Below are positions 11,672 through 22,081 of a stretch of DNA of 64,000 nucleotides, piece after piece. Below the pieces are notes generated by a model, which did not search any database, was not told where the DNA came from, and worked only from the letters and a program-made list of their open reading frames with translations. Source of the DNA: Pelagibacterium limicola (GTDB taxonomy: Bacteria; Pseudomonadota; Alphaproteobacteria; Rhizobiales; Devosiaceae); NCBI RefSeq assembly GCF_015694405.1, contig NZ_JADQDB010000006.1, positions 62,001 to 126,000 of the forward strand, given 5' to 3'. Position 1 is the first letter of the stretch. Every line of letters starts with the position of its first letter. A program made the translations under genes and the position numbers.

Positions 11672-11748
11672 CTCTTGGGTATCCTTTTGTTTGTCTCATC
11701 TGGGCGCGGCAAATGCGTGAGGCCGCCGCGCGCCCGTCAATCGGTTGT

Positions 11749-14736
11749 TCAGTCGAACGCTTCGTCGAGAAAGGCCTGCAACTGCGCGATATGGGTGCGC
11801 ATCAGTCCCGTCGCCGTCGAAGCCGAAGCCGGACGGCCCACATAGCGCGGCCGGTCGCCCGGACGTCCCATCTGCTCGAGCACCCATTCGATATAGGGCT
11901 GCACGAACGCCCAGGCGCCCATGTTCTTGGGTTCTTCCTGACACCAGACGACCTCGGCGTTCTTGAAGCGCGAAAGCTCGTCGATCAGGGCCTTGGCCGG
12001 GAACGGATAGAGCTGTTCGAGGCGCATCAGGTACACATCGTTGATCCCGCGTTTTTCGCGGTCTTCGAGAAGGTCGTAGTAGACCTTGCCCGTACAGATG
12101 ATGACACGGCGGATCTTGTCGTCGGACACCAGATTTACGTCGGTCTTGGGCAGGCCTGGCGCTTCCGCGTCGTCCCAGAGAAGCCGGTGGAAATAGCTCT
12201 CGGCGCCCATTTCGTTAAGCCCCGACACCGCGCGCTTGTGCCGCAAGAGCGATTTGGGCGTGAAGATCACCAGGGGTTTACGGAAATCGCGTTTCAATTG
12301 CCGCCGCAACGCATGGAAATAGTTGGCCGGCGTCGTGCAATTGAGAACCTGCAAGTTGTCCTCGGCGCACAATTGCAGGAACCGCTCGGGCCGTGCCGAG
12401 GAGTGCTCTGGCCCCTGCCCTTCATAGCCGTGGGGCAGGAGCATCACGAGCCCCGACATCCGCAGCCATTTGCGCTCGCCCGATGAGATGAACTGGTCGA
12501 TCACCACTTGTGCGCCGTTGACGAAATCGCCGAACTGCGCCTCCCAGACGGTGAGAGCATTGGGTTCGGATAGTGAATAGCCGTATTCGAAGCCGAGCAC
12601 GGCTTCTTCCGAGAGCATCGAGTTGATGACCTCGTAACGCGCCTGATTCTCACCGATATGGTTGAACGGCGTGTAGGTCGCCTCATTCTCCTGGTCGTAG
12701 AGCACGGTATGGCGCTGGGAGAAGGTGCCGCGCTCGACGTCCTGGCCCGAAAGCCGTACCGGGTGGCCGTCATCGAGCAGCGAAGTGAACGCCAGCGCTT
12801 CCGCCGTTGCCCAGTCGATGCCCTCGCCCTCGGCGATGGCCTTCCTCCGATTGTCGAGGAAACGCTGCACCGTGCGGTGGACATTGAAGTCCTGCGGCAC
12901 TGTGGTCATCTTCTCGCCCAGAGCGCGCAGCTTTGAAACGTCGACCCCGGTAATCCCGCGGCGCGGACCGTCAGCTTCGGCGAGCTTTATGTTCTTCCAC
13001 GCGCCGTCGAGCCAGTCGGCCTTGTTGGGACGGTAATCCTGTCCGGATTCGAACTCGGTTTCGAGATGTGCCCGCCAATCTGCCTTGATCTGCTCGACCT
13101 CTTCAGGGCTGACGACACCCTCGTTGACCAGCCGCTCGCCATAAAGCTCGAAGGTCGTCTTGTGGCCGCGGATAGCCTTGTACATCAGGGGTTGGGTGAA
13201 GCTCGGTTCGTCGCCCTCGTTGTGGCCGAACCGGCGGTAGCAGAACATGTCGATGACGACAGGCTTGCCGAATTTCTGGCGGAACTCGATCGCGATCTTG
13301 GCTGCATAGACCACAGCCTCGGGATCGTCGCCGTTGACGTGGAACACCGGCGCCTCGATCATCTTGGCGACATCGGTCGGGTAGGGCGAGGAGCGCGAGA
13401 AGTGCGGCGAGGTCGTGAACCCGATCTGGTTGTTGACCACCACATGGATCGACCCGCCCGTACGATGCCCCTTTAGGCCCGAAAGCCCGAAGCATTCGGC
13501 AACGACGCCTTGGCCGGCAAAAGCCGCATCGCCATGCAGCAGCAGCGGCAGCACGGATGTGCGGTCGGTATCGCGCGTATCCTCGATAAACCTGCCCCCC
13601 TTGGCCGAATTCTGGTCCTGCTTGGCCCGCGCCTTGCCCAGAACCACAGGGTCGACGATCTCGAGGTGCGAGGGGTTGGCGGTGAGCGAAAGGTGCACCT
13701 TGTTGCCGTCGAACTCGCGGTCCGAGGAGGCGCCAAGATGGTATTTGACGTCACCCGATCCCTCGACATCGTCGGGGTAGAATGCGCCGCCCTTGAACTC
13801 GTGAAAGAGCGCCCGGTGCGGCTTGCCCATCACCTGCGTCAGGACGTTGAGCCGACCGCGATGCGGCATCCCGAGAACGATATCCTTGACCCCCAGCGCA
13901 CCACCGCGCTTGATGATCTGCTCCAGCGCCGGAATCAGCGCTTCACCGCCATCGAGCCCGAACCGCTTGGTGCCGGTATATTTGACATCGAGGAACTTCT
14001 CGAATCCTTCGGCTTCGGCGAGCTTGGCGAGAATCGCCCGCTTGCCGTTGCTCGTGAAGGTGATTTCCTTGTCGGGGCCCTCGATGCGCTCCTGGATCCA
14101 CGCCTTGGCCTCGGGATCGGAGATGTGCATGAACTCGACGCCCATCGTCCCGCAATAGGTGCGCTTCAAAATCTCGAGCATCTGCGGCACGGTCGCAAAT
14201 TCGAGCCCGAGATAGTTGTCGATGAAAATCTCGCGCGCATAGTCCGCCTCGGTGAACCCGTAGGCGGCGGGATCGAGTTCGGGCGCTTCTTCCCTCACCT
14301 CTAGCCCGAGCGGGTCCAGATTGGCGTGCAGGTGGCCGCGCATGCGGTAGGCGCGGATCATCATGATCGCGTGGATCGAGTCCCGCGTCGCCTGCATGAC
14401 ATCGGCGGTCGAAACCGGTGAATCGGCCGCCTTGGCCTTTTCGATCACTGCCTTTTGCGACTTGATGGCAATCTCGCCCCAGTTCCCGTCCAGCGCGGAA
14501 ACCAGTTCGCCATTCCCGGTTCGCGGCCAGTCGGTGCGCCGCCAGCTCGGCCCTTCGGCGTTCTTCTTCACGTCTTCATTTGAATCCGGAAGCCCGCCGA
14601 AAAACTCCGCCCAGCTCGACTCGACGCTTTTAGGGTCGGCCTTGAACCGCGCGTAAAGCGCCTCGATGTAGTCGGCATTGCCGCCATAAAGGAAGGAAGT
14701 AAGGAGGAACGCTTCGTTCTGGTCCTGTCGTGCCAT
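11749..14736 (-). CDS. sucA: 2-oxoglutarate dehydrogenase E1
   Basis: This 995-residue thiamine-diphosphate enzyme decarboxylates 2-oxoglutarate and passes the succinyl group to SucB. It begins with the family N-terminal segment (SFLYGGNADYIEALYARFK) and shows the ThDP/E1 motifs MPHRGRLNVL, FGHNEGDEPSFTQP and the C-terminal LLPHGYEGQGPEHSSARPER. Length is full. It follows sucD by 141 bases; that spacer holds a nested inverted repeat. An AGAGA ribosome site precedes the ATG. Confidence 0.98.
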   Translation of the reverse strand: MARQDQNEAFLLTSFLYGGNADYIEALYARFKADPKSVESSWAEFFGGLPDSNEDVKKNAEGPSWRRTDWPRTGNGELVSALDGNWGEIAIKSQKAVIEKAKAADSPVSTADVMQATRDSIHAIMMIRAYRMRGHLHANLDPLGLEVREEAPELDPAAYGFTEADYAREIFIDNYLGLEFATVPQMLEILKRTYCGTMGVEFMHISDPEAKAWIQERIEGPDKEITFTSNGKRAILAKLAEAEGFEKFLDVKYTGTKRFGLDGGEALIPALEQIIKRGGALGVKDIVLGMPHRGRLNVLTQVMGKPHRALFHEFKGGAFYPDDVEGSGDVKYHLGASSDREFDGNKVHLSLTANPSHLEIVDPVVLGKARAKQDQNSAKGGRFIEDTRDTDRTSVLPLLLHGDAAFAGQGVVAECFGLSGLKGHRTGGSIHVVVNNQIGFTTSPHFSRSSPYPTDVAKMIEAPVFHVNGDDPEAVVYAAKIAIEFRQKFGKPVVIDMFCYRRFGHNEGDEPSFTQPLMYKAIRGHKTTFELYGERLVNEGVVSPEEVEQIKADWRAHLETEFESGQDYRPNKADWLDGAWKNIKLAEADGPRRGITGVDVSKLRALGEKMTTVPQDFNVHRTVQRFLDNRRKAIAEGEGIDWATAEALAFTSLLDDGHPVRLSGQDVERGTFSQRHTVLYDQENEATYTPFNHIGENQARYEVINSMLSEEAVLGFEYGYSLSEPNALTVWEAQFGDFVNGAQVVIDQFISSGERKWLRMSGLVMLLPHGYEGQGPEHSSARPERFLQLCAEDNLQVLNCTTPANYFHALRRQLKRDFRKPLVIFTPKSLLRHKRAVSGLNEMGAESYFHRLLWDDAEAPGLPKTDVNLVSDDKIRRVIICTGKVYYDLLEDREKRGINDVYLMRLEQLYPFPAKALIDELSRFKNAEVVWCQEEPKNMGAWAFVQPYIEWVLEQMGRPGDRPRYVGRPASASTATGLMRTHIAQLQAFLDEAFD

Positions 14737-14772
14737 TTTTCTCTCTTGGGGGTCCCGATCCCCCCGCTATTA

Positions 14773-14814
14773 TCCAACCAGCCGGCCCGCCATAGGGCCA
14801 CAAATTGGGTTGGA
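14773..14814 (-). promoter_or_regulatory. Nested hairpin in sucD-sucA spacer
   Basis: Outer arms TCCAACC (14773-14779) and GGTTGGA (14808-14814) enclose a second pair, GGCCC (14784-14788) and GGGCC (14795-14799). In the transcript this forms a two-tier hairpin ending 37 bases before the sucA ATG. It may be an mRNA stability or leader element separating sucA from sucD. No U-run follows, so it is not an ordinary terminator. Confidence 0.4.
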
Positions 14815-14877
14815 ACTATGACCGCGCCCGCCTCTCGTTTCGGTTAACCGCCAACAATCGGCGGGCGCGTTCGATCA

Positions 14878-15783
14878 CTATCCCTTGAGGACCTCGACCA
14901 GCGTCGCCCCGATGCGCGCGGGCGATTTCGACACCTTGATGCCCGCCGCTTCCATCGCCGCGATCTTGTCCTCGGCGCCGCCCTTGCCGCCCGAGATCAC
15001 CGCCCCGGCATGGCCCATGGTGCGGCCCTTTGGCGCGGTGAGCCCCGCGATGAACCCGGCCATCGGCTTTTTCCGGCCGCGCTTTGCTTCATCGATCAGG
15101 AACTGGGCAGCGTCTTCTTCCGCCGAACCCCCGATTTCCCCGATCATGATGATCGACTTCGTTGCCTCGTCGGCCAGAAACATCTCGAGCACGTCGATGA
15201 ACTCGGTGCCCTTGACCGGATCGCCGCCGATCCCGACCGCTGTCGTCTGCCCCAGCCCTTCATTGGTGGTCTGGAACACTGCCTCATAGGTCAACGTGCC
15301 CGAGCGTGAAACGATGCCGACAGAACCCTTGGAAAAGATATTGCCCGGCATGATACCGATCTTGCATTCCTCAGGCGTCAGCACGCCCGGGCAGTTGGGG
15401 CCGATCAGCCGCGAGTTGGATTTTTCGAGCCTCGACTTGACCTTGACCATATCGAGCACCGGCACCCCTTCGGTGATGCAGACGATCAAATCGATTTCCG
15501 CTTCGATGGCCTCGATGATCGCATCGGCAGCGCCAGCAGGCGGCACATAGATGACCGAGGCGCTGGCGCCGGTCTTTTCCTTGCCCTCGGCCACCGAGGC
15601 AAAAACGGGAAGCGACGTGCCGTCGACACCCGACGCCCAGCTTTCCCCGCCCTTCTTGGGGTGGATTCCGCCCACCATCTGCGTGCCGAAATAGGCAAGC
15701 GCCTGTTCGGTATGGAAAGTGCCAGTCTTGCCGGTCAGCCCCTGGACCAGAACCTTGGTGTCTTTGTTGACGAGAATGGACAT
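14878..15783 (-). CDS. sucD: Succinyl-CoA synthetase alpha subunit
   Basis: This 301-residue subunit makes succinate from succinyl-CoA with substrate-level phosphorylation. It has the CoA-binding Rossmann N-terminus ([14 protein letters not shown]), the ATP-citrate-lyase/SCS signature around SRSGTLTYE, and the phosphorylated histidine H258 in [11 protein letters not shown]. It lies 8 bases after the small cupin gene and is separated by it from sucC, which is unusual because sucC and sucD are normally adjacent. Confidence 0.98.
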   Translation of the reverse strand: MSILVNKDTKVLVQGLTGKTGTFHTEQALAYFGTQMVGGIHPKKGGESWASGVDGTSLPVFASVAEGKEKTGASASVIYVPPAGAADAIIEAIEAEIDLIVCITEGVPVLDMVKVKSRLEKSNSRLIGPNCPGVLTPEECKIGIMPGNIFSKGSVGIVSRSGTLTYEAVFQTTNEGLGQTTAVGIGGDPVKGTEFIDVLEMFLADEATKSIIMIGEIGGSAEEDAAQFLIDEAKRGRKKPMAGFIAGLTAPKGRTMGHAGAVISGGKGGAEDKIAAMEAAGIKVSKSPARIGATLVEVLKG

Positions 15784-15791
15784 TGCGTTTC

Positions 15792-16166
15792 CTAAAGTCT
15801 CTTGAGTTCTGTGACAGTCAGCGCGCTGTTGCTGGCATTGCCGGTATTGAGGGTCGTCGCTGGTTCGAACATCAGGACGATGGGTTCGTGGGTGAGGGCA
15901 CGCGGCCGGTGCTCGACGGTTTTGGGGATGGTGAGGAAATCGCCCTCGTCCATCTCGACAACGCCGTCGCGGAAATCGATGGCTACGCGCCCGCGGAGAA
16001 CGAGGAACGCTTCATCCTCGTTCTCGTGCGCGTGCCAATCGAAAACCTCGCCGAACTTGGCGATCTTGACCTGGGACTCGTTGACGTCGCCGGCGACGTG
16101 CGGATCGAAGACTTTCGCGATCCGCTTTTCGGCTTCCTCAACGAGGCTGATCTTGCGCGGCGGCAC
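15792..16166 (-). CDS. Small cupin-domain protein inside the sucCD operon
   Basis: This 124-residue protein carries a single cupin barrel: the metal motif H-x-H with downstream E ([17 protein letters not shown]) and a second motif with [22 protein letters not shown]. Such one-domain cupins bind Fe or Mn, or act as sugar- or metabolite-binding proteins; the substrate is unknown. The start chosen is GTG at 16166, five bases after the sucC stop, with AGGA in front; no ATG fits. Its stop is 8 bases before sucD, so it is part of the TCA operon. Confidence 0.8.
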   Translation of the reverse strand: MPPRKISLVEEAEKRIAKVFDPHVAGDVNESQVKIAKFGEVFDWHAHENEDEAFLVLRGRVAIDFRDGVVEMDEGDFLTIPKTVEHRPRALTHEPIVLMFEPATTLNTGNASNSALTVTELKRL

Positions 16167-16171
16167 CGGTC

Positions 16172-17365
16172 CTACTTCCCTACTGCCTTGACGATCTTTT
16201 GCGCGGCATCGTCGAGATCGTCGGCAGAAATCACGTTGAGCCCGCTCTCGTCGATGGTCTTCTTGCCTTCGGCCACCCTGGTGCCTTCGAGCCGCACGAC
16301 CAGCGGCACATTGAGCCCGACGTCCTTGACCGCCGCGATCACGCCCTCGGCAATCACGTCGCACCGCATGATCCCACCAAAGATGTTGACCAGGATACCT
16401 TTGACGTTGGGATCGGCGGTGATGATCTTGAAGGCGGCCGTCACTTTTTCCTTCGAGGCCCCGCCCCCCACGTCGAGGAAGTTGGCCGGTTCGGCACCAT
16501 AGAGTTTGATGATGTCCATCGTGGCCATCGCCAGCCCTGCGCCGTTGACCATGCACCCGATATTGCCGTCGAGCGCGACATAGGCGAGGTCCCACTTGGA
16601 GGCCTCGATCTCCTTGTCGTCCTCTTCGGTGAGGTCCCGAAGCTCGACGATGTCGGGATGGCGGAAGAGCGCATTGTTGTCGAACGAAACCTTGGCATCG
16701 AGCACGCGGACGTCGCCATTGTCCATGACGATGAAAGGATTGATCTCGAGAAGGCTCATGTCCTTTTCGACGAATGCCTTGTACAAGAGCTTGAAGACGC
16801 TCTTGGCCTGATCGGCGGTGTTGCCTTCGAGCTTGAGCGAAGCGGCCAGCCTGTCGGCATCGCTATCGGTCACCCCGGTATCGGGGTCGATCGGCAGGGT
16901 AAGGATCTTTTCGGGCGTTTCCTCGGCGACGGTCTCGATATCCATGCCGCCTTCGGTCGAGGCAACGAAGGCCACCCGGCCCGTCGTGCGGTCGACCAGC
17001 AGCGAAAGATAGAGCTCGCGCGCGATATCGGCGCCATCCTCGATATAGAGCCGGTTGACCTGCTTGCCCGCGTCGCCCGTCTGCTTGGTGACGAGCGTAT
17101 TGCCAAGCATTTCCCTCGAATGGGCGACGGCCTCCTCGATCGAGAACGCCAGTCGCACGCCGCCCTTGGCGTCAGGTCCAAGCTCGGTGAACTTGCCTTT
17201 GCCGCGCCCGCCGGCGTGGATTTGGGATTTGACAACATAAAGAGGCCCTGGAAGCGACTTCGCAGCCGCTTCGGCTTCGTCCGCCGAAAAGATCGCAACG
17301 CCCTGCGCCACCGGCGCGCCATAGGATTTCAAGAGTTCCTTGGCCTGATATTCGTGGATGTTCAT
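16172..17365 (-). CDS. sucC: Succinyl-CoA synthetase beta subunit
   Basis: This 397-residue ATP-grasp subunit begins [16 protein letters not shown] and has the nucleotide-grasp region ([14 protein letters not shown], 46-59) and the C-terminal CoA-ligase domain with [15 protein letters not shown]. It pairs with SucD. It follows mdh by 103 bases and precedes the cupin gene by 5 bases. Confidence 0.98.
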   Translation of the reverse strand: MNIHEYQAKELLKSYGAPVAQGVAIFSADEAEAAAKSLPGPLYVVKSQIHAGGRGKGKFTELGPDAKGGVRLAFSIEEAVAHSREMLGNTLVTKQTGDAGKQVNRLYIEDGADIARELYLSLLVDRTTGRVAFVASTEGGMDIETVAEETPEKILTLPIDPDTGVTDSDADRLAASLKLEGNTADQAKSVFKLLYKAFVEKDMSLLEINPFIVMDNGDVRVLDAKVSFDNNALFRHPDIVELRDLTEEDDKEIEASKWDLAYVALDGNIGCMVNGAGLAMATMDIIKLYGAEPANFLDVGGGASKEKVTAAFKIITADPNVKGILVNIFGGIMRCDVIAEGVIAAVKDVGLNVPLVVRLEGTRVAEGKKTIDESGLNVISADDLDDAAQKIVKAVGK

Positions 17366-17468
17366 CTCTGGAAATGATCCTTTACGATGCCGCCGCCCGG
17401 GTTCGGACAGAAAGGAGAGGAAGCGGATTTAAAAGAACCCGGACGTTCTGGATCGCCCGGGCAGATAA

Positions 17469-18443
<975 letters not shown>

Positions 18444-18550
18444 CTATAGGTAAAGTTGTGGTTTTCCCGCGCCCCTCTTAGCCCTTGTGACAATCGGACG
18501 CAAGTGAACCCTTCGTCTAACAGCCGGATTTCTTGACCGGCCATAATCTG

Positions 18551-18600
18551 ATGGGTCTGCAAGGCTGACACTTTCCGCGACAGGGAAAGTTCCGACCCAT
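18551..18600 (-). promoter_or_regulatory. Nested inverted repeat just downstream of zapE
   Basis: Outer arms ATGGGTC (18551-18557) and GACCCAT (18594-18600) enclose inner arms ACTTTCC (18570-18576) and GGAAAGT (18584-18590) with a seven-base loop. The structure begins six bases after the zapE stop, so in the zapE transcript it is a 3' hairpin; there is no U-tract. It may be a transcript-end or processing signal, or the leader of mdh. Confidence 0.4.
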
Positions 18601-18606
18601 AACAAT

Positions 18607-19752
18607 CTACGTCCGCCCGGTCTGTCGCAGTGGCTGAGCGATATAATCGGCTGACCGCATCTCCTCGAGACGGGATAGGCAGCGCTGGAACTCGAAAGCG
18701 GTCTTGTCGTCCTTGGCGAGATTTTCCAGCGGAGCGGCAAAGCTCGCCGCGAGCTTGATCCCCCGGTCATAGAGCGTATCGATCAGGAGGATAAACCGCT
18801 TGGCCGCATCCGACCGGAGCTTGGAGAACACCGGAACGCCGTCGATGACCAGCGTATGATACTGATTGGCAAGTTTGAGGTAATCGCGCGCGCCGAGAGG
18901 TTTTTCGCACAGATCGGCAAAGGAAAACCGCGCCACGCCCATAGCCTGGGCCGGTACGACGATCACGCGTCCGAGATTTTCGAGGGCATCCGGCTTGACC
19001 TCCGCCCCGCCGGTCAGATGCGCAAAAAGCGCATCCATTTCCGCGCTTATCCCTGGTCCTTCGCCGACACGGTAGACGTCCTGTGCATCGAGCTTTTCGC
19101 GCCGATAATCGGTCGCCGCATCGAGATTGAGCACTTCGGTATGGGCCTTGAGCAGATCGATGAACGGCAGGAAGAGCTGCCGGTTGAGCCCGTTCCAGTA
19201 GAGCCTGTCGGGCGGAATATTGGAGGTCGCAACCACGACCACGCCGTCCCGGAAGAGGATTTCGAACAACCGGCTCAATAACATCGCATCGGTGATATCG
19301 GAGACGAAGAACTCGTCGAAACACAAAAGCCGTACCGCGCGGCTGATCGGGCGGGCCACCGCCGGGATCGGATCGCGCGCGCCCTTGGTCCCCGGATTTT
19401 GGGCCCGGAACGTGGCAATCGCCTCATGGACCTCGTTCATGAACTCATGAAAATGTACCCGCCGCTTGGCCGCAATCGGGACCGAGGCAAAGAACAGATC
19501 CATCAGCATGGTCTTGCCGCGCCCCACATCCCCCCAGATATAGAGCCCCTTGGGCGTTTGCCGCTTTTTCCTGAAGAGCTGGGCCAAAACCGAACCCGAC
19601 CCGGCCTCGAGGTCGGCAAGCTGGTCAGCCAGAGCGCCAAGTTTTCCTGCGACGTCTCTTTGCGCCGGGTCGGGACGCACCTGCCCCGAAACGACCATGT
19701 CGGCATAAGTGTCGAGAAGCGAGGCGTCCGCCCCCCGGGCGCCGGAACTCAA
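18607..19752 (-). CDS. zapE: AFG1/ZapE-family ATPase
   Basis: This 381-residue P-loop ATPase of the AFG1 family, called ZapE in bacteria, is a cell-division-associated factor; mitochondrial relatives act on respiratory-complex subunits. Walker A is WGDVGRGKTMLMD, Walker B is LLCFDEFFVSDI, and ATSNIPPDRLYWNGLNRQ is typical sensor-region sequence. In Hyphomicrobiales it commonly stands beside mdh, as here. It begins 4 bases after the stop of the lipoprotein gene. Confidence 0.93.
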   Translation of the reverse strand: MSSGARGADASLLDTYADMVVSGQVRPDPAQRDVAGKLGALADQLADLEAGSGSVLAQLFRKKRQTPKGLYIWGDVGRGKTMLMDLFFASVPIAAKRRVHFHEFMNEVHEAIATFRAQNPGTKGARDPIPAVARPISRAVRLLCFDEFFVSDITDAMLLSRLFEILFRDGVVVVATSNIPPDRLYWNGLNRQLFLPFIDLLKAHTEVLNLDAATDYRREKLDAQDVYRVGEGPGISAEMDALFAHLTGGAEVKPDALENLGRVIVVPAQAMGVARFSFADLCEKPLGARDYLKLANQYHTLVIDGVPVFSKLRSDAAKRFILLIDTLYDRGIKLAASFAAPLENLAKDDKTAFEFQRCLSRLEEMRSADYIAQPLRQTGRT

Positions 19753-19756
19753 TAGA

Positions 19757-20383
19757 TCAGCCCACCATGGAGACGGCTTGGCCTCCGGCCAGTGTACCGA
19801 CGAATCTGTCCCCGCTCTTGAGAAGCGTACCGACGATCTCGTCGGCTTCGTTGTAGAGTTGGATCTGATTGCCCAGAAGCTGCCAGGAGGTCACGGTCGC
19901 CAGAACCGGTTGGTTGCAGGCCGGGGTCGACGCGCGGTAGCGTCCCGTGGCGCCCTTGGCAGTGTAGGTAAGGTTGAGCCGGCATTGCTCGGCCCCGGAA
20001 ATGATCGTCCAGCCTCCAAGCAGCTTTTCCATGGTCAGCGCGCCCGAAAGGTCGCGCCCGCCCATCGTGTTACCGGGCGCACCCATGCCGTCGAGCGACA
20101 CGAAACCGTCGGTGGAGGCGGTCTGGTTCAGCGGGTCGTAGAGCCCGGTCGTGTTGGCAGGATAGGCTCCGGTTGTGCCGGTGGTGGGGCTGGCCGCTGC
20201 GGGCTGACCACCGATCGGCGGCAGGTCTGCCGTCTGGACCGTGCTCGTGGCAACCGGCGCCGAGGCCTGTGGCTGGGGCAGCGGCGCTGGACGACTGCCG
20301 GTCGTGGGAGAACATCCCGCAATGACCGCGGCAAGCGCGACGCCCGCACCAAGCAAGCCCATGCGCGTGATCGAACGTGTCAT
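19757..20383 (-). CDS. Lipoprotein with protease-inhibitor Inh/Omp19-like domain
   Basis: This 208-residue lipoprotein has an N-terminal signal ending at a lipobox (AAVIAGCSPT), a Pro/Thr/Ala-rich linker, and a C-terminal beta-barrel domain of the AprI/Inh type (about 105-208: LLGGWTIISGAEQC to VGTLAGGQAVSM) with two conserved cysteines. The family includes Brucella Omp19 and metalloprotease inhibitors; surface or periplasmic location is expected. The ATG at 20383 has GGAGAG seven bases upstream; a TTG two codons earlier is less likely. It is followed 4 bases later by zapE. Confidence 0.82.
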   Translation of the reverse strand: MTRSITRMGLLGAGVALAAVIAGCSPTTGSRPAPLPQPQASAPVATSTVQTADLPPIGGQPAAASPTTGTTGAYPANTTGLYDPLNQTASTDGFVSLDGMGAPGNTMGGRDLSGALTMEKLLGGWTIISGAEQCRLNLTYTAKGATGRYRASTPACNQPVLATVTSWQLLGNQIQLYNEADEIVGTLLKSGDRFVGTLAGGQAVSMVG

Positions 20384-20528
20384 CGTCAACTCTCCTCGGC
20401 CATCCGCGCTCGCGGCGATCCAATGGCGCGGTTATGGAATTTCGGAACGGCTCAGGCAAGCCCGCAAACATCTGCCCCCGTCCCTAAGCGCCACAATGTG
20501 GCAGTTTTAAGCATTTGCCGCGATTCGC

Positions 20529-20756
20529 TTATGCTTCCATATCGGCAAGCAGTGCCTCCGCGAGCGGCTTGGCGTCCGCCGCTTCCTCCTCGGGCACCGC
20601 AATCGGCACCCCCGTACCCGAAAACCCCGCACTTACCCCGGGCAAGCCGCCATCGGCGATATCGCGCGGCGAAAACCCGTGTGCCCTTAGCGCTGCGATC
20701 AGGACGCGCGCGCGCGCCTCGCTTCTTACATAAACAATGGTTTCGTATTCGGTCAT
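20529..20756 (-). CDS. Small DUF2007-like protein
   Basis: This 75-residue acidic protein begins MTEYETIVYVRSEARARVLI and resembles the short DUF2007/putative signal-transducing family: a ferredoxin-like half with strand-helix (residues 4-25) and an Ala/Glu-rich tail. Function is unknown. It sits behind the sdhB terminator and before the Inh lipoprotein on the same strand, 145 bases away. The family assignment is tentative. Confidence 0.6.
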   Translation of the reverse strand: MTEYETIVYVRSEARARVLIAALRAHGFSPRDIADGGLPGVSAGFSGTGVPIAVPEEEAADAKPLAEALLADMEA

Positions 20757-20770
20757 GGGACGAGCCTATC

Positions 20771-20800
20771 ACAAAAGAAGGGCCGTTTCCGGCCCTCTTT
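20771..20800 (-). terminator. Rho-independent terminator of the sdh operon
   Basis: On the minus strand AGGGCCG (complement of 20790-20796), loop GAAA, and CGGCCCT (complement of 20779-20785) form a 7-bp GC-rich stem followed by TCTTTTGT. It lies 26 bases after the sdhB stop. Confidence 0.8.
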
Positions 20801-20825
20801 CAAATCGCCGGTCGCAGGACGAAAA

Positions 20826-21611
20826 TTACGCGACCTTGCGCTCGACCATCATCTTCTTGATTTCAGCAATGGCCTTTGCCGGGTTAAGCCCCTTGGGGCA
20901 GACCTTGGCGCAATTCATGATCGTGTGGCAGCGATAGAGCTTGAACGGATCCTCGAGATTGTCGAGCCGTTCGCTGGTCGCCTCGTCGCGGCTATCGATC
21001 AGCCAGCGATAGGCCTGCAGCAGCACCGCCGGTCCGAGATATTTCTCCCCGTTCCACCAATAGGACGGGCACGAGGTCGAGCAGCATGCGCAAAGGATGC
21101 ACTCGTACAACCCGTCGAGTTTGGCCCGGTCTTCCCGGCTTTGCAGCCATTCCGTATCGGGCGTGGGCGATTTCGTCTGAAGCCAGGGCTCCACCGATTT
21201 GTGCTGTTCGTAAAAGGTCGTGAGATCCGGCACCAGGTCCTTGACCACCGGCATATGCGGCAGGGGATAGACTTTGACAGGCCCCGCAGAAACTTCGTCC
21301 ATGCCCTTTGTGCAAGCGAGCGTATTGGCGCCGTCGATGTTCATGGCGCACGATCCGCAAATTCCTTCGCGGCACGAGCGGCGAAGCGTCAGGGTCGGAT
21401 CGACATTGTTCTTGATCCACAAGAGGGCGTCGAGAATCATCGGCCCGCAATCGTCGAGATCGACGAAATAGGTATCGATCCGCGGGTTGGCCTCGGTGTC
21501 CGGGTCATAGCGATAGACCTGGTATTCCCGGATATTGGTCGTGCCCTCCGGCTTGGGCCAGACCTTGCCCTTTTTTGGGCGGGAGCGCTTGTCGAGGATG
21601 AGTTCAGCCAT
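20826..21611 (-). CDS. sdhB: Succinate dehydrogenase iron-sulfur subunit
   Basis: This 261-residue subunit of complex II carries the [2Fe-2S] cysteines ([16 protein letters not shown] and following LAC) and the C-terminal clusters [12 protein letters not shown] and [14 protein letters not shown] for [4Fe-4S] and [3Fe-4S]. It relays electrons from SdhA to quinone. The ATG at 21611 ([15 protein letters not shown]) is chosen; a longer in-frame start at 21953 would overlap the DUF3052 gene. It is the last gene of the sdh operon. Confidence 0.98.
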   Translation of the reverse strand: MAELILDKRSRPKKGKVWPKPEGTTNIREYQVYRYDPDTEANPRIDTYFVDLDDCGPMILDALLWIKNNVDPTLTLRRSCREGICGSCAMNIDGANTLACTKGMDEVSAGPVKVYPLPHMPVVKDLVPDLTTFYEQHKSVEPWLQTKSPTPDTEWLQSREDRAKLDGLYECILCACCSTSCPSYWWNGEKYLGPAVLLQAYRWLIDSRDEATSERLDNLEDPFKLYRCHTIMNCAKVCPKGLNPAKAIAEIKKMMVERKVA

Positions 21612-21622
21612 TTGGTCTGTTC

Positions 21623-22069
21623 CTAATGCAGGTGGCGCCTGTCCTTGCGGATGACGAGTTTGAGACCCGACCACACCGCATCGACGGCACAGACTTTTAC
21701 ATCGACGAGATCGCGCTTGAGGGCCTCGTCCCTGACTACGTCTTCGGTAACGTCGGTTTCGAGCTTGGCCGCTTTTTTGGGCCATGAAATCCAGATCGTG
21801 CCATCGGGAGTAATCGCGGATTGAAGGGCGTCGGTCGAGGCGGACAATTCGGCATGTGAGCGCGTGAAGGCGTGGATCACATCGTAGCGCGTTGAAGGCG
21901 CCGTGAACCCGGCGAGCCCCGCCTGCCGGTCGACGGTGAGGAAACGGCAGCACGAGGCCAGCGCTTCGAGGTCTTGGGGCAACCCCACGAACAGGACGCG
22001 CTGGCCGTCCGCAAAGCCCAGCTTTTTGGGCAGCGGCGTTCCCGAATATCCTGTCGTCGCCAGCACCAT
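21623..22069 (-). CDS. DUF3052-family protein inserted between sdhA and sdhB
   Basis: This 148-residue protein resembles DUF3052: [18 protein letters not shown] at the start, a nucleotide-fold-like strand (RVLFVGLP) and a late TIWISWPKK segment. Function unknown; it does not look like a complex II subunit. It is 12 bases after sdhA and 11 before sdhB, so it is certainly co-transcribed. GC and codon character look like the neighbours. Confidence 0.75.
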   Translation of the reverse strand: MVLATTGYSGTPLPKKLGFADGQRVLFVGLPQDLEALASCCRFLTVDRQAGLAGFTAPSTRYDVIHAFTRSHAELSASTDALQSAITPDGTIWISWPKKAAKLETDVTEDVVRDEALKRDLVDVKVCAVDAVWSGLKLVIRKDRRHLH

Positions 22070-22081
22070 CCCGCCCGTTCC

